64,000 nucleotides of DNA from RHLJ01 sp040222455 (GTDB taxonomy: Bacteria; Bacteroidota; Rhodothermia; Balneolales; Balneolaceae), in the NCBI GenBank assembly GCA_040222455.1, contig JAVKDD010000011.1:558001-622000 (forward strand). Direction: 5' to 3'. The notes under the pieces are model-generated. The model was not told the origin of the DNA and did no database searches. It was given only the letters and a program-made list of their open reading frames with translations. Position 1 is the stretch's first letter. Each line of letters starts with the position of its first letter. A program made the translations under genes and the position numbers. This document shows, in pieces, positions 16,905 to 25,984 of this stretch.

Positions 16905-18671
16905 ATGGCTCATTTTGAATTAAACGAAGTAACTAAGAAGCTTCCAAAGCATTTACACAAGTTTGTAGTACGTCAGCCTTATGAAGAATACACTGCTCAG
17001 AATCAGGCGGTTTGGCGATATGTGATGCGAATGAATGTCGATTATTTAAGCAAGGTAGCTCATGGTTCTTATAAGGAGGGTTTAGAAAAAACAGGAATTA
17101 CGATTGATAATATTCCTCGAATGGCCGGCATGAATCGTATTTTGAAGGATATTGGATGGGCTGCTGTTTCGGTTGATGGTTTCATTCCGCCAAATGCATT
17201 TATGGAATTTCAAGCATATAATGTATTGGTTATTGCATCAGATATGAGAACTATTGATCATGTCGAATATACTCCGGCGCCAGATATTATTCATGAAGCA
17301 GCCGGACATGCACCGATAATTGCAAATCCTGAGTATGCAGAATATCTGAGAAGATTTGGTGAGATTGGAAGTAAAGCCATTTCTTCTTCACACGACTACG
17401 AGATGTACGAAGCAATTCGTTTGTTATCCATTTTGAAAGAAGATCCAAATTCAACTGAAAAAGAAATTGAAGAAGCTCAACTTCAAGTAGAAAACCTACA
17501 GGAGAATATGGGTGAATTATCAGAAATGGCAAAAATTAGAAACCTACACTGGTGGTCGGTTGAATATGGCCTTATTGGTGAGGTGGAAAATCCTAAGATT
17601 TATGGAGCAGGACTACTATCATCTATAGGGGAGAGTAAAAATTGTTTGCAAGAAGAAATAAAAAAAGTTCCTTATTCAATTGAAGCAGCAACTCAGAATT
17701 TTGATATAACCAATCAACAGCCACAACTTTTTGTTACCCCAGATTTTGCGTTTTTAAGTCAGGTTTTAGAAGAGTTTGCAAACACAATGGCACTTCGAAC
17801 TGGTGGACTTACAGGTGTTAAAAAACTAATAGATTCTAAAGGATTAGGAACTATTGAATTAAGCACTGGAATTCAAATATCTGGAAATTTCACCAATGTG
17901 ATTGAAGATCAAAAAGGAAATGTTGCATACATCCAAACAAGTGGACCTACTGCATTATCTAACCGTGATAAAGAATTAATTGGACATGGTACTCACAATC
18001 ATGCAGATGGATTCGGAAGCCCAGTTGGTAAGTTAAAGGGTATTAATTTGCCAATCGAAGATATGGCGCCCAGAGACTTGGATGCGTATGGAATTTACGA
18101 AGGTAAAACGACAAAACTTGAATTCGAAAGTGGAATCGTTGTTGAGGGAAAAATAGTTACTGGAACTCGCGACTTAAGAGGAAAAATACTTCTTATAACC
18201 ATTTCAGATTGTACAGTAAGTTATAGAGATCAAATTCTCTTTAAACCAGATTGGGGTTTATATGATATGGCGATTGGAAAAAAAGTTACTTCAGCATACG
18301 CAGGGCCGGCTGATGTACATTCCTTTGGTGATATTGGAAAAGTTTCAGAAACAAAAACGCATAAAATTAAATATTCTGACAAGGAAAGAGAGCTATACAA
18401 ATTATATGACAAAGTTCGAAAAGTAAGGGAAGAGAATTCTACGGATACTCAATTCATTTCTACAATTTTTGAAAAACTTAAAGTTGAGTTTCCAAAAGAC
18501 TGGCTGTTACCTTTAGAATTGTTTGAAATGGCAGTGAAATATGAACTTGATATTCAGGATGAATTACTTTCTTATTTGAAAGATTTACAGAAAAAAGAAT
18601 CGTTCAAAAAAATGATTGAAAATGGCTTAGAGATTATCAGAAAAAGTGAACTTGAAAATGCATTAAACTAG
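16905..18671 (+). CDS. Aromatic amino acid hydroxylase
   Basis: An iron- and pterin-dependent hydroxylase of the phenylalanine/tyrosine/tryptophan hydroxylase family, normally converting phenylalanine to tyrosine. The iron ligands are visible: His130 and His135 in HEAAGHAP and Glu220 in WWSVEYGLIGE. The catalytic domain spans about residues 10-320. It has an insertion of roughly 45 residues between the His pair and the Glu compared with classical enzymes (85 against about 40 residues), containing a Glu-rich, probably coiled-coil segment around 180-205. A further C-terminal region of about 260 residues (from around 325) follows, with no family I can name. This long form (near 580 residues) is known in Bacteroidota. 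No pterin-recycling gene is adjacent. ATG start; single gene. Confidence 0.9.
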   Translation: MAHFELNEVTKKLPKHLHKFVVRQPYEEYTAQNQAVWRYVMRMNVDYLSKVAHGSYKEGLEKTGITIDNIPRMAGMNRILKDIGWAAVSVDGFIPPNAFMEFQAYNVLVIASDMRTIDHVEYTPAPDIIHEAAGHAPIIANPEYAEYLRRFGEIGSKAISSSHDYEMYEAIRLLSILKEDPNSTEKEIEEAQLQVENLQENMGELSEMAKIRNLHWWSVEYGLIGEVENPKIYGAGLLSSIGESKNCLQEEIKKVPYSIEAATQNFDITNQQPQLFVTPDFAFLSQVLEEFANTMALRTGGLTGVKKLIDSKGLGTIELSTGIQISGNFTNVIEDQKGNVAYIQTSGPTALSNRDKELIGHGTHNHADGFGSPVGKLKGINLPIEDMAPRDLDAYGIYEGKTTKLEFESGIVVEGKIVTGTRDLRGKILLITISDCTVSYRDQILFKPDWGLYDMAIGKKVTSAYAGPADVHSFGDIGKVSETKTHKIKYSDKERELYKLYDKVRKVREENSTDTQFISTIFEKLKVEFPKDWLLPLELFEMAVKYELDIQDELLSYLKDLQKKESFKKMIENGLEIIRKSELENALN

Positions 18672-18680
18672 TTTGTAGTA

Positions 18681-19412
18681 TTAGTTCTCTAGAAAATGAT
18701 TTAGGGATGTCAATCCTAATGGGCCGTTTAAAACTTTGAATGGTTCGCCGTATTCAAATCCGGCTAAATGTCCAAAATATCTGGCTCTGGCTTCCATTTG
18801 TTTGAAATACTTTTCAGATGATATATAGGTCTCAGGCTCATCTCCAGATGGCTTCGCATTAAATTGAGTTGAAAAAGCAAGAATCGCTTTTTTCTTAGAT
18901 TCCCAACTATCAGAAATATCAAAAATAAAATCCGGCTCAAAGGGGCTATCTTGCATGTAATGAAATACGTGTTTTGGTCGCCATGCTTGTTGATAATTAC
19001 CTTCTTTAGAATGAGTATCAATTTTTTCTAAGCCAGAATAAAACAAAGAGTCGATGCATAACTGCGTTGCTTTTCCATGGTCGGGATGTCGATCTTGAGG
19101 AGCACCAATTAAGCATAAGGTTGGAGTGAAGGCTCTTATTTCTCGAATAAGCTTAAACTGGTTCTCTCGTGTATTCGCAACAATAGAATCACCTAAACTA
19201 AGATTTACTCGAAAAGAAAGACCCAAGATTTTTGAAGCATCTTCAGCTTCTTTTTCTCTAGTTTCGATGGTTCCCCGAGTTCCCATTTCTCCCTGAGTTA
19301 AATCGATAACTCCAACCGATTTTCCTTGAGCAATTAATGTAGCTATAGTTCCTCCACAATTTAATTCAGCATCATCAGGATGAGCAGCAAATACTAATAC
19401 ATCTACATTCAT
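18681..19412 (-). CDS. bshB1: Bacillithiol biosynthesis deacetylase BshB1
   Basis: A zinc-dependent LmbE-type deacetylase that removes acetyl from GlcNAc-malate in synthesis of bacillithiol, the low-molecular-weight thiol of many Firmicutes and Bacteroidota. Key features are AAHPDDAELNCGGTIA (zinc His, Asp, Asp) at residues 9-24, QGEMGTRGTIETREKEA, and the third zinc His in DRHPDHGKA, followed by the BshB1-type tail FYGHLAGFEYGEPF-like segment. I chose the ATG at 19412 (243 residues), because the motif normally begins about ten residues from the start; a frame open to 19556 only adds a basic non-conserved extension. It is convergent with the hydroxylase gene, 9 bases apart. Other bsh genes are not in the window. 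Confidence 0.92.
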   Translation of the reverse strand: MNVDVLVFAAHPDDAELNCGGTIATLIAQGKSVGVIDLTQGEMGTRGTIETREKEAEDASKILGLSFRVNLSLGDSIVANTRENQFKLIREIRAFTPTLCLIGAPQDRHPDHGKATQLCIDSLFYSGLEKIDTHSKEGNYQQAWRPKHVFHYMQDSPFEPDFIFDISDSWESKKKAILAFSTQFNAKPSGDEPETYISSEKYFKQMEARARYFGHLAGFEYGEPFKVLNGPLGLTSLNHFLEN

Positions 19413-19561
19413 AAATAATTTTTTTATTCTGATTAAAACTTTTAGTAGTGTTGAGAGAAGATGAAAAGAATATCTAATCCAAAAAAGTTTATTTTTCGAA
19501 TCAGTGAAACGAAATTCGATATAGAACGTAGGTATTCGCTTAATCAATCTCATCAAAAATT

Positions 19562-20785
19562 ATGCGTTTTCTAAATAGCTTAATTGAAGGCTTAAAAGTT
19601 GCATTGCGGGCTCTCGCAATTAATAAAGTGCGATCTTTTCTGACCGCACTTTGTATAATCATTGGAATAACCATGGTTACTGTTGTTGATTCTGTAACAA
19701 CAGGTATGGATGAAAGTTTTGATAGCAGTATGGCTATGCTTGGTACCAATGTTGTGTATGTAGAAAAATGGCCTTGGGATGGTGAGGAAGATTGGTGGGT
19801 ATATGCAGGTAGAAAAGAAATGGAACTCGAGTATGTGGCATTTTTGGAAGAAAAAAGTAAACTAGCAAGTGATGTTGCCGCCTCAGCGAATAGAAATGTA
19901 TCAGTCCGCTTTAAAGACAAGAATGCAGACAATGTTGGCATCAATGGAGCTACCTCAAATTACCTAAATATTCAGGGTTTGAATATTGAAAGAGGTAGAA
20001 TGTTTACAGAAGAAGAAGCCAGGTCATCAGTAAAAGTTGCTGTAATAGGCCAATCACTACAAGAAGCTTTGTTTGATGAAGAAGATCCCTTAGGAAAAGA
20101 AATTCGACTCGGAGGGCAGAAATTTACTGTAATTGGAATTCTTGAAAAACAAGGCAGTTTTCTTGGGTTAGGTGATTCTGATAACAGGATAATAGTACCA
20201 ATAAAATCATACGGTCAAATTTTTGGCTTGAGATGGGGAATTCAAATTGGTGTGAAATTCCCTAACGAACAAGCAGCTGCCGATGGTGAATATGAGATTG
20301 AAGGATTAATGCGGCAAGTGCGAAATATTGATGCAGCAGAGAAAAACGATTTTGCAATTAATAAACCACAGGCTTTTGAAGAACAACTGTCATCATTTAA
20401 AAGTGGTTTATATATGGGCGGCTTCTTATTAGTTGGTCTTTCATTACTAATTGGTGGAATAGGGATTATGAATATTATGTTTGTTTCTGTTCGGGAACGA
20501 ACTAAAGAAATTGGAATTCGTAAAGCAGTTGGCGCTAAATCATGGGAAATTTTAACTCAGTTTTTGATTGAAGCCGTTATGATTTGTGTTTTGGGAGGAA
20601 TTGTGGGTGTTGGTTTAGCAGGGGCATTAACAGTAGCAATTGATCAAGTTTTTACAGCCACCATGAACTTTAGCGTAGTATTTGTCGCGTTTATGATTTG
20701 TACTTTTGTAGGAGTAATTTTTGGATTCATTCCTGCTTATAAAGCAGCGAAATCTGATCCAATTGAATCGTTGAGGTTTGAATAA
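19562..20785 (+). CDS. ABC transporter permease, FtsX/MacB family (1)
   Basis: A 407-residue inner-membrane permease. One N-terminal membrane segment (about 18-43, after the basic KVALRALAINKVRSFLTALCI) is followed by a MacB-type periplasmic domain (about 50-270, containing GAKSWEIL only after the return to the membrane), then three C-terminal FtsX segments (about 282-305, 335-362 and 370-395). The signature ERTKEIGIRKAVGAK lies between the first two of these, and the protein ends with FIPAYKAAKSDPIESLRFE. Its stop overlaps the start of the second permease (TAATG). It is the first gene of the exporter cluster reaching 26.7 kb and has no ATPase domain of its own, unlike E. coli MacB. Confidence 0.93.
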   Translation: MRFLNSLIEGLKVALRALAINKVRSFLTALCIIIGITMVTVVDSVTTGMDESFDSSMAMLGTNVVYVEKWPWDGEEDWWVYAGRKEMELEYVAFLEEKSKLASDVAASANRNVSVRFKDKNADNVGINGATSNYLNIQGLNIERGRMFTEEEARSSVKVAVIGQSLQEALFDEEDPLGKEIRLGGQKFTVIGILEKQGSFLGLGDSDNRIIVPIKSYGQIFGLRWGIQIGVKFPNEQAAADGEYEIEGLMRQVRNIDAAEKNDFAINKPQAFEEQLSSFKSGLYMGGFLLVGLSLLIGGIGIMNIMFVSVRERTKEIGIRKAVGAKSWEILTQFLIEAVMICVLGGIVGVGLAGALTVAIDQVFTATMNFSVVFVAFMICTFVGVIFGFIPAYKAAKSDPIESLRFE

Positions 20786-22011
20786 TGCAAATTTTTGAAA
20801 CAGTTAGTCAGGCTACAGATTCTTTAAAAGCGAATAAACTTCGTTCTTTCTTGACTCTTCTCGCATTGGTAATTGGTGTTTTTTCTGTAATTGTTTCTAC
20901 AACCGCTGTTGCTGTATTAGACAATTTCTTCACTAACACAATGAGTATTTTGGGAAGTGATGTTATTACAGTTCAAAAAAACCCAGCTGTACAAATGGGT
21001 CCGAGAGACGCTAGTCTTAGAAACAGAAAAAATATAAAATTCGATGACTCAGAGGATCTCGAAGAACGAGTTCGGATTGCCGAAGGAACATCACCGGTAA
21101 CTTCATTTAGTTTCACAAAAGTTACCTATGGTGAGTTAGAAACTGATCCAGATGTTCGGGTACGAGGAAGTAACAGTGAGTATATAGAAAATAATGCATT
21201 TACATTAGGTGAAGGGCGTAACATTACTCCAGAAGATGTTCAATATAAACGAAATGTAGTAGTGCTGGGAAAAGATGTTCAGATAGAACTTTTTCCAAAT
21301 GAATATCCATTGGGTAAAACAGTTCGAATAGATGGGAGTCCATATCAAGTGATTGGACTTCTGGAGAAAAAAGGTCAAATCTTCGGTAACTCCTTCGACA
21401 ATATTGTGATTATACCTTACACCACTGGAATTAATAATTATGGTGGAGGAAACCGTGGAATTGGAATCCAGCTTAGAGCACCAGAAATATCAAGAATTGA
21501 AGATACAATCGAAGAAGTTACGGGAATAATGAGGGTAATCAGAGGAGTTAACCCTACGGATGAAAATGACTTTGAAGTAATTACAAATGATTCATTGTCA
21601 GGTACATTCGATGCATTTACTGGAGTTTTGTTTGTAGCTGGTTTTGCGATAGGATTAATAACTCTTCTAGGAGCTGGTATCGGAGTTATGAATATAATGT
21701 TGGTTTCAGTTACTGAGCGTACTAAAGAGATTGGAGTTCGAAAAGCTGTTGGGGCAACTCGAAAAGCAATTGTAAGCCAATTTTTAATGGAAGCTATTTT
21801 TGTATGCCAAATTGGTGGTCTGATTGGTCTTTTATTAGGAGTTGGAGCAGGTAATTATGTTGCTGTATTAATTGATACTGAACCTGTTATACCACTTTGG
21901 TCAGTTTTTGGTAGCTTCTTTGGTATGACTTTGATTGGGCTAATTTTTGGGGTATTTCCTGCTTTTAAAGCGTCACGATTAGATCCTATTGAAAGTTTGC
22001 GCTACGAGTAA
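20785..22011 (+). CDS. ABC transporter permease, FtsX/MacB family (2)
   Basis: A 408-residue paralogue of the preceding permease, with the same layout: N-terminal membrane segment (about 20-45), extracytoplasmic MacB domain with FTLGEGRNITPEDV and LGKTVRIDGSPYQVIGLLEKKG, and three C-terminal membrane segments around ERTKEIGVRKAVGATRKAI. It ends with FPAFKASRLDPIESLRYE, nearly the same as its partner. The two permeases probably form a heterodimer, driven by the separate ATPase encoded at the end of the cluster. Its one-base overlap with the first permease gene (TAATG) implies coupled translation and equal amounts. Confidence 0.93.
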   Translation: MQIFETVSQATDSLKANKLRSFLTLLALVIGVFSVIVSTTAVAVLDNFFTNTMSILGSDVITVQKNPAVQMGPRDASLRNRKNIKFDDSEDLEERVRIAEGTSPVTSFSFTKVTYGELETDPDVRVRGSNSEYIENNAFTLGEGRNITPEDVQYKRNVVVLGKDVQIELFPNEYPLGKTVRIDGSPYQVIGLLEKKGQIFGNSFDNIVIIPYTTGINNYGGGNRGIGIQLRAPEISRIEDTIEEVTGIMRVIRGVNPTDENDFEVITNDSLSGTFDAFTGVLFVAGFAIGLITLLGAGIGVMNIMLVSVTERTKEIGVRKAVGATRKAIVSQFLMEAIFVCQIGGLIGLLLGVGAGNYVAVLIDTEPVIPLWSVFGSFFGMTLIGLIFGVFPAFKASRLDPIESLRYE

Positions 22012-22082
22012 GAAATTGGTGCGGAACGAATTACTGTTTCTTGTATATTATATAGGAAAGAATAACATCAACAGGGCAAACC

Positions 22083-22295
22083 ATGAACGAAGAAATCATT
22101 CAAAACCTAAACGAGCGTTTAGATCGAGCTATTGATAAAGGTAAAGGAATTTTAGCGGATGAAGATTTTCAAAAGAGAGTAGAAGAAGCTAAATCACAAG
22201 CTGAGGAAACCATCCGAGAACATCCAATCATAAGTGTAGCAGCTGGTTTTGCAGTTGGATTTTTACTTGCCCGACTTTTTAGATCTGAGGACTAA
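22083..22295 (+). CDS. Small YqjD/DUF883-like membrane-anchored protein
   Basis: A 70-residue protein with an amphipathic, charged N-terminal helix (residues 1-45, rich in Glu, Lys, Arg and Asp) and one C-terminal membrane helix (about 48-65, HPIISVAAGFAVGFLLARLF), with the charged end RSED. This arrangement matches the YqjD/ElaB (DUF883) family of tail-anchored inner-membrane proteins, some of which bind ribosomes in stationary phase in E. coli. Its stop overlaps the next start (TAATG). It begins the trio of small proteins set between the permease and TolC genes. Family assignment is by pattern; the role here is unknown. Confidence 0.75.
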   Translation: MNEEIIQNLNERLDRAIDKGKGILADEDFQKRVEEAKSQAEETIREHPIISVAAGFAVGFLLARLFRSED

Positions 22296-22714
22296 TGGAT
22301 CAACTAGGCTCAAGATTAAAACAACTTAGTTACGAACTCAGAGAATACATTGAAACCAGAATAGATTTATTGGTACTAAATGTTAGTGATCAGGTTACAA
22401 ACTGGATCAGTGTATCCATTCAAAAAATTATTGGGTTTTCGATAATCGGATCAGGGCTCTTGTTTGCAATGATTGCACTGGCTATTTATGTAGGTGATTT
22501 ATTAGATAATGAGGCCATTGGCTTTGCTTTAGTGGCAATACCATTACTATTGATGGGGCTTTTACTAGCAATTTCGAAACCTTTTGGTATAGCGAAAAAT
22601 ATTCAAAAACAATTGATGGCTGGTGTTCTTGAATCTCTGGAAGATGAGAAAGAAAAAATAACACTAGAATTAAAAGAACCTATGGAGCTTAAGGAAGGGA
22701 AAGAACATGAGTAA
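22295..22714 (+). CDS. YqjE/holin-X-like membrane protein
   Basis: A 139-residue protein with an N-terminal charged helix (1-40), two membrane helices (about 45-70 and 78-100) and a long Glu/Lys-rich tail (108-139). This layout matches the YqjE / 'phage holin family (Hol44, holin superfamily III)' proteins that often accompany YqjD-like genes. The 'holin' label refers only to fold; nothing here suggests phage lysis. Coupled by overlap to the gene before it (1 base) and after it (8 bases). Confidence 0.75.
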   Translation: MDQLGSRLKQLSYELREYIETRIDLLVLNVSDQVTNWISVSIQKIIGFSIIGSGLLFAMIALAIYVGDLLDNEAIGFALVAIPLLLMGLLLAISKPFGIAKNIQKQLMAGVLESLEDEKEKITLELKEPMELKEGKEHE

Positions 22715-23060
22715 GGCTCACGATAAAATCAATGAAAAGAAAAGACAGCTGGAATCAAATCTGGCTCGAATTCAGGAGGGATTAGACCAATCCATTGATG
22801 ATGTAAAAGGTGGGGTTGCAGAGTCTCTGTCGCCAAAAGAAATTGTTAAAAAATATCCTTTGCCGGTGCTAGGTGCATCGCTTTTAATTGGGTTTTTGTT
22901 GGGTTCGAAGGGAGGCTCAACAAAAAAAGTAAAAAGTACAACAAATAGAACCATTGTTGATTCTATAAGTCAGTCTTTAAAGAAAAAACTTACTCAAAAA
23001 GCGGTTGATACCGCACTTAATTTTATTGATGAGAAGTTGAAAGAACCAAAAGAACAATAG
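22707..23060 (+). CDS. Small membrane protein (YtxH/DUF3618-like)
   Basis: A 117-residue protein: charged N-terminal helix (1-45, many Lys, Glu and Gln), a segment KYPLPVLGASLLIGFLLGSKGG (about 50-70) that is a single membrane helix with small residues, and a basic C-terminal region (72-117) likely helical. It resembles YtxH/DUF3618-type small proteins and completes the three-gene YqjD-YqjE-like module. The ATG start lies within the end of the previous gene. Function unknown. Confidence 0.7.
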   Translation: MSKAHDKINEKKRQLESNLARIQEGLDQSIDDVKGGVAESLSPKEIVKKYPLPVLGASLLIGFLLGSKGGSTKKVKSTTNRTIVDSISQSLKKKLTQKAVDTALNFIDEKLKEPKEQ

Positions 23061-23183
23061 GCTCGTCTTAAAACTTTTACCATTTAAGTAAAAGGATATA
23101 AAAAGTAAGATACATAGATAATTATGTAACTAATTTATTGGTTCATCGTGGAAGTACACCGTCAACAAAAAAGAAAAATAGAC

Positions 23184-24551
23184 ATGAAAAAAATCATCTC
23201 ATTGGCTTTACTGGTTATTCTAACCTATTCCAGTTCAGCATTAGGGCAATCCGTTCAACAAATAACTCTTCAACAAGCGATAGAAATAGCGTTAGAAAAT
23301 AATTACTTATTAAAGCAAGCAGAGAATAATCTGGATTTGGCAAATAAAAATATTATTAGTGAGTACGCAGACTTTCTACCATCATTATCTTCAAGATTGG
23401 ATGGGTCTTCTGGAGAAGGTAGAACACAGATTGAGGTAGGTGATCAGATACGTTCAATTAATGTTGTTTCTAATACAATTAGAGGAAATATAGGAGGATC
23501 AATTGATATTTTTAATGGTTTCAATAATATTCTAACTCTTCGTACAAGTAAAATGGCTAAACTTTCTAGAGAAGAAAGCTTACAAAGAGCCAAAGAAAAT
23601 GTGATCTTTAATACAGCAACTCGATTTCTACAAGTTCTTTTGGATTATCAATTACTGGAGATTGATATGGAAAATTTAGTCACCTCACAAAAACAGCTTG
23701 AGCAAGTTGTAGCGCAGGTAGAAGTTGGCTCAAGACCTATTGTAGATCAATACAATCAAGAAGCACAGGTTGCTAATGATGAACTAAGTGTAACTCAAAG
23801 AGAAAATAGCTTGAACTTAAACAAGCTTTTATTGATAAGGCAATTACAGATTGATCCAACTAAAGAATATGAATTCACAAATCCAATTTCGGATGTTGAG
23901 AATGCGAGTATTTCTTTTATTGATTACAACCTTCAGGCTCTTATAAATGAAGCTTTAACAGGAAGATCTGATATTAAAAGTGAACTAGCAGATATCGATG
24001 GTCTTAAGTATCAATTGTTACTTTCCAAAGCCAGCTTACTTCCTTCGTTAAGTGGAGATTTCGGTTTAGCTAGTAGCTACGGAGATCAAAGGAGATTTAA
24101 TGGAGAGCCAGTTAGTTTTAGTGATCAATTTTGGGATAGAGAAGTTGGTAAGTCTGTAGGCTTTACAATAAGCCTACCAATTTTTAGCAATTGGAACAGA
24201 ATAAGTAACATTCAAAGTGCTGAGGTAAGTTTAAAGAATGCTCAATTATCCTTAGACAATAGTAAATTACAAGTAATCCAAGAAGTTACACAATCTTATA
24301 ATGATTACTCATCCTACATCAAGCAGTTGGAGGCTTCAGATAAATCTTTGGTTGCTTCAGAAAAGGCTTTTGAAACACAGCAAGAAAGATACAATGTGGG
24401 GGCCAGCACGTTGATTGAATTAAGTCAAGCACAATCAAATTTTGTAAGTGCACAATCAAATTATACACAGGCTCTCTATAACCTCATTTTCCAAGAAAAA
24501 CTTCTTGATTTCTACTTAGGTAAACTAAGTGGTGAAGATATAGAATTTTAA
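23184..24551 (+). CDS. TolC-family outer-membrane efflux protein
   Basis: An outer-membrane channel of about 455 residues that carries substrates from a tripartite pump across the periplasm. I chose the ATG at 23184, which gives a clean signal peptide (KKIISLALLVILTYSSSALGQ); an upstream GTG would add 12 polar residues that spoil it. Two OEP repeats are seen, starting near ITLQQAIEIALENNYLLKQAENNL (about 27-50) and again after residue 240 (INEALTGRSDIKSELADIDGLK), each with the long helices typical of TolC. Near the end ERYNVGASTLIELSQAQSNFV is a strong family motif. It lies between the small membrane proteins and the MacA-like adaptor, completing a full export channel. Confidence 0.93.
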   Translation: MKKIISLALLVILTYSSSALGQSVQQITLQQAIEIALENNYLLKQAENNLDLANKNIISEYADFLPSLSSRLDGSSGEGRTQIEVGDQIRSINVVSNTIRGNIGGSIDIFNGFNNILTLRTSKMAKLSREESLQRAKENVIFNTATRFLQVLLDYQLLEIDMENLVTSQKQLEQVVAQVEVGSRPIVDQYNQEAQVANDELSVTQRENSLNLNKLLLIRQLQIDPTKEYEFTNPISDVENASISFIDYNLQALINEALTGRSDIKSELADIDGLKYQLLLSKASLLPSLSGDFGLASSYGDQRRFNGEPVSFSDQFWDREVGKSVGFTISLPIFSNWNRISNIQSAEVSLKNAQLSLDNSKLQVIQEVTQSYNDYSSYIKQLEASDKSLVASEKAFETQQERYNVGASTLIELSQAQSNFVSAQSNYTQALYNLIFQEKLLDFYLGKLSGEDIEF

Positions 24552-24583
24552 AAAATCTAATATTAGGCACTAAGGGTAAGTAC

Positions 24584-25966
24584 ATGACACAAAAAAAATC
24601 ATCTTCAAAAAAAACGTTATTCTGGATTCTAGGAGTCTTCGTTGTATTACTATTAATCGCAGTTGGTTTAAAGTTTACAGGAGTCATTGGCGGAGCTAAA
24701 ATTGGTACTTCTGTCGAAACGGCTACGGCAAAGCTTAAAACAATTACTCAGGTCGTTTCTGCTTCTGGTAAAATACAACCTGAAGTAGAAGTTATTATTC
24801 GTCCTGATGTGTCAGGAGAGATTATAGAATTGGCTGTTAAAGAAGGTGATTTTGTGCGTCGTGGAGATTTACTTGTCAGAATTAAACCGGATATCTATCA
24901 AGCTCAAATTGATAACTTAAACGCCGCGCTATTAACTCAGAAAGCTCGATTAGAACAGACAAAGGCAACTCTCATTCAAGCAGAAGCGGCTCATAAGAGA
25001 GATAAAGAGTTATTCGATAAAAAAGTAATTTCTGAAATGGATTACATTCAGACTAAGTCGAATTGGGATTCACAAAAAGCGAGTCTGAAAGCAGCCGAAT
25101 ATCAAATTCAAAGTGCAGAAGCTCAACTTCGACAAGCACAGGAAGAACTTGAACAAACGGTAATAAGAGCCCCTCAAGATGGGACTGTTACCGGGTTAGC
25201 TATCGAAGAAGGGGAAAGAGTTTTAGGGAATTCTCAGATGGCTGGAACTGAAATGATGCGGGTTTCACTTCTAGATAGAATGGAAGTACTGGTTGAAGTG
25301 AATGAGAATGACATTGTGAATGTTTCTCTAACCGATACTACTCGAATTGAGGTGGATGCGTATCCAGAGAGAAGATTTAATGGAATTGTTACTGAGATAG
25401 CAAACTCAGCCCGTATTACTGGAGCAGGTTCAAATGAACAAGTTACAAACTATCAGGTAAAAGTAAGGATTGTAACTCCCCATAATCCTGGACTTTCAGG
25501 AGGAGAGTTAGTGAAAAAAGACGCTCCGGAAAATCCTGAGCAAGTATTTGTGCCAAACTTTAAACCAGGAATGTCTGCAACGGTTGATATTGAGACACAA
25601 ACTGCAACTAATGTGGTGTCTGTACCAATTCAAGCGGTTACAGTCCGAGATTTCGCTGCAGATAAACCAACAAAGGAAGATGCGCAAGATAGTGATGAAA
25701 TTTTGGTAGAAGCAGCATCATCAACCGATGATGATCTTATTATCAAACAAGAAGATTTTAGAAAAGTAGTATTTAAAGTAGTTGATGGGGTTGCAAAAAG
25801 AATTCCTGTTGAAACTGGGATAAGCGATAATACTCATATTCAGATTACAAGCGGTATTGATGTTGGTGATGAGATTATAATTGGTAGCTATCGGGTGCTA
25901 TCAAGAACACTTAAAAATGATGATGCAGTTACTGTATCAAATGGTACGGAAGAAGAGACTAATTAA
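24584..25966 (+). CDS. MacA-like periplasmic adaptor protein
   Basis: A 460-residue membrane fusion protein linking an inner-membrane ABC permease to TolC. A basic N-terminus and one membrane helix (about 11-33) anchor it. Then come the lipoyl half-motif IIRPDVSGEIIELAVKEGDF (about 70-90), a long coiled-coil hairpin rich in Gln, Ala and Glu (about 105-195), the second lipoyl half with VIRAPQDGTVTGLAIEEGE, and beta-barrel and membrane-proximal domains to the end. An acidic insert (about 365-385, rich in Asp and Glu) sits within the last domain. It is 33 bases after tolC and 18 before the ATPase gene, in the same operon. Confidence 0.93.
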   Translation: MTQKKSSSKKTLFWILGVFVVLLLIAVGLKFTGVIGGAKIGTSVETATAKLKTITQVVSASGKIQPEVEVIIRPDVSGEIIELAVKEGDFVRRGDLLVRIKPDIYQAQIDNLNAALLTQKARLEQTKATLIQAEAAHKRDKELFDKKVISEMDYIQTKSNWDSQKASLKAAEYQIQSAEAQLRQAQEELEQTVIRAPQDGTVTGLAIEEGERVLGNSQMAGTEMMRVSLLDRMEVLVEVNENDIVNVSLTDTTRIEVDAYPERRFNGIVTEIANSARITGAGSNEQVTNYQVKVRIVTPHNPGLSGGELVKKDAPENPEQVFVPNFKPGMSATVDIETQTATNVVSVPIQAVTVRDFAADKPTKEDAQDSDEILVEAASSTDDDLIIKQEDFRKVVFKVVDGVAKRIPVETGISDNTHIQITSGIDVGDEIIIGSYRVLSRTLKNDDAVTVSNGTEEETN

Positions 25967-25984
25967 CAGATTTAGGGCAATTCA

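Noticed and set aside
18681..19556. Longer form of the bshB1 frame with 48 extra residues
   Set aside because: The conserved HPDD motif normally lies about ten residues from the start and the extension is basic and not conserved; ATG at 19412 is preferred.
22295..22714. 'Phage holin' reading of the YqjE-like protein as sign of prophage
   Set aside because: No phage structural, lysis or integration genes are nearby; the holin label only reflects a shared fold and size.
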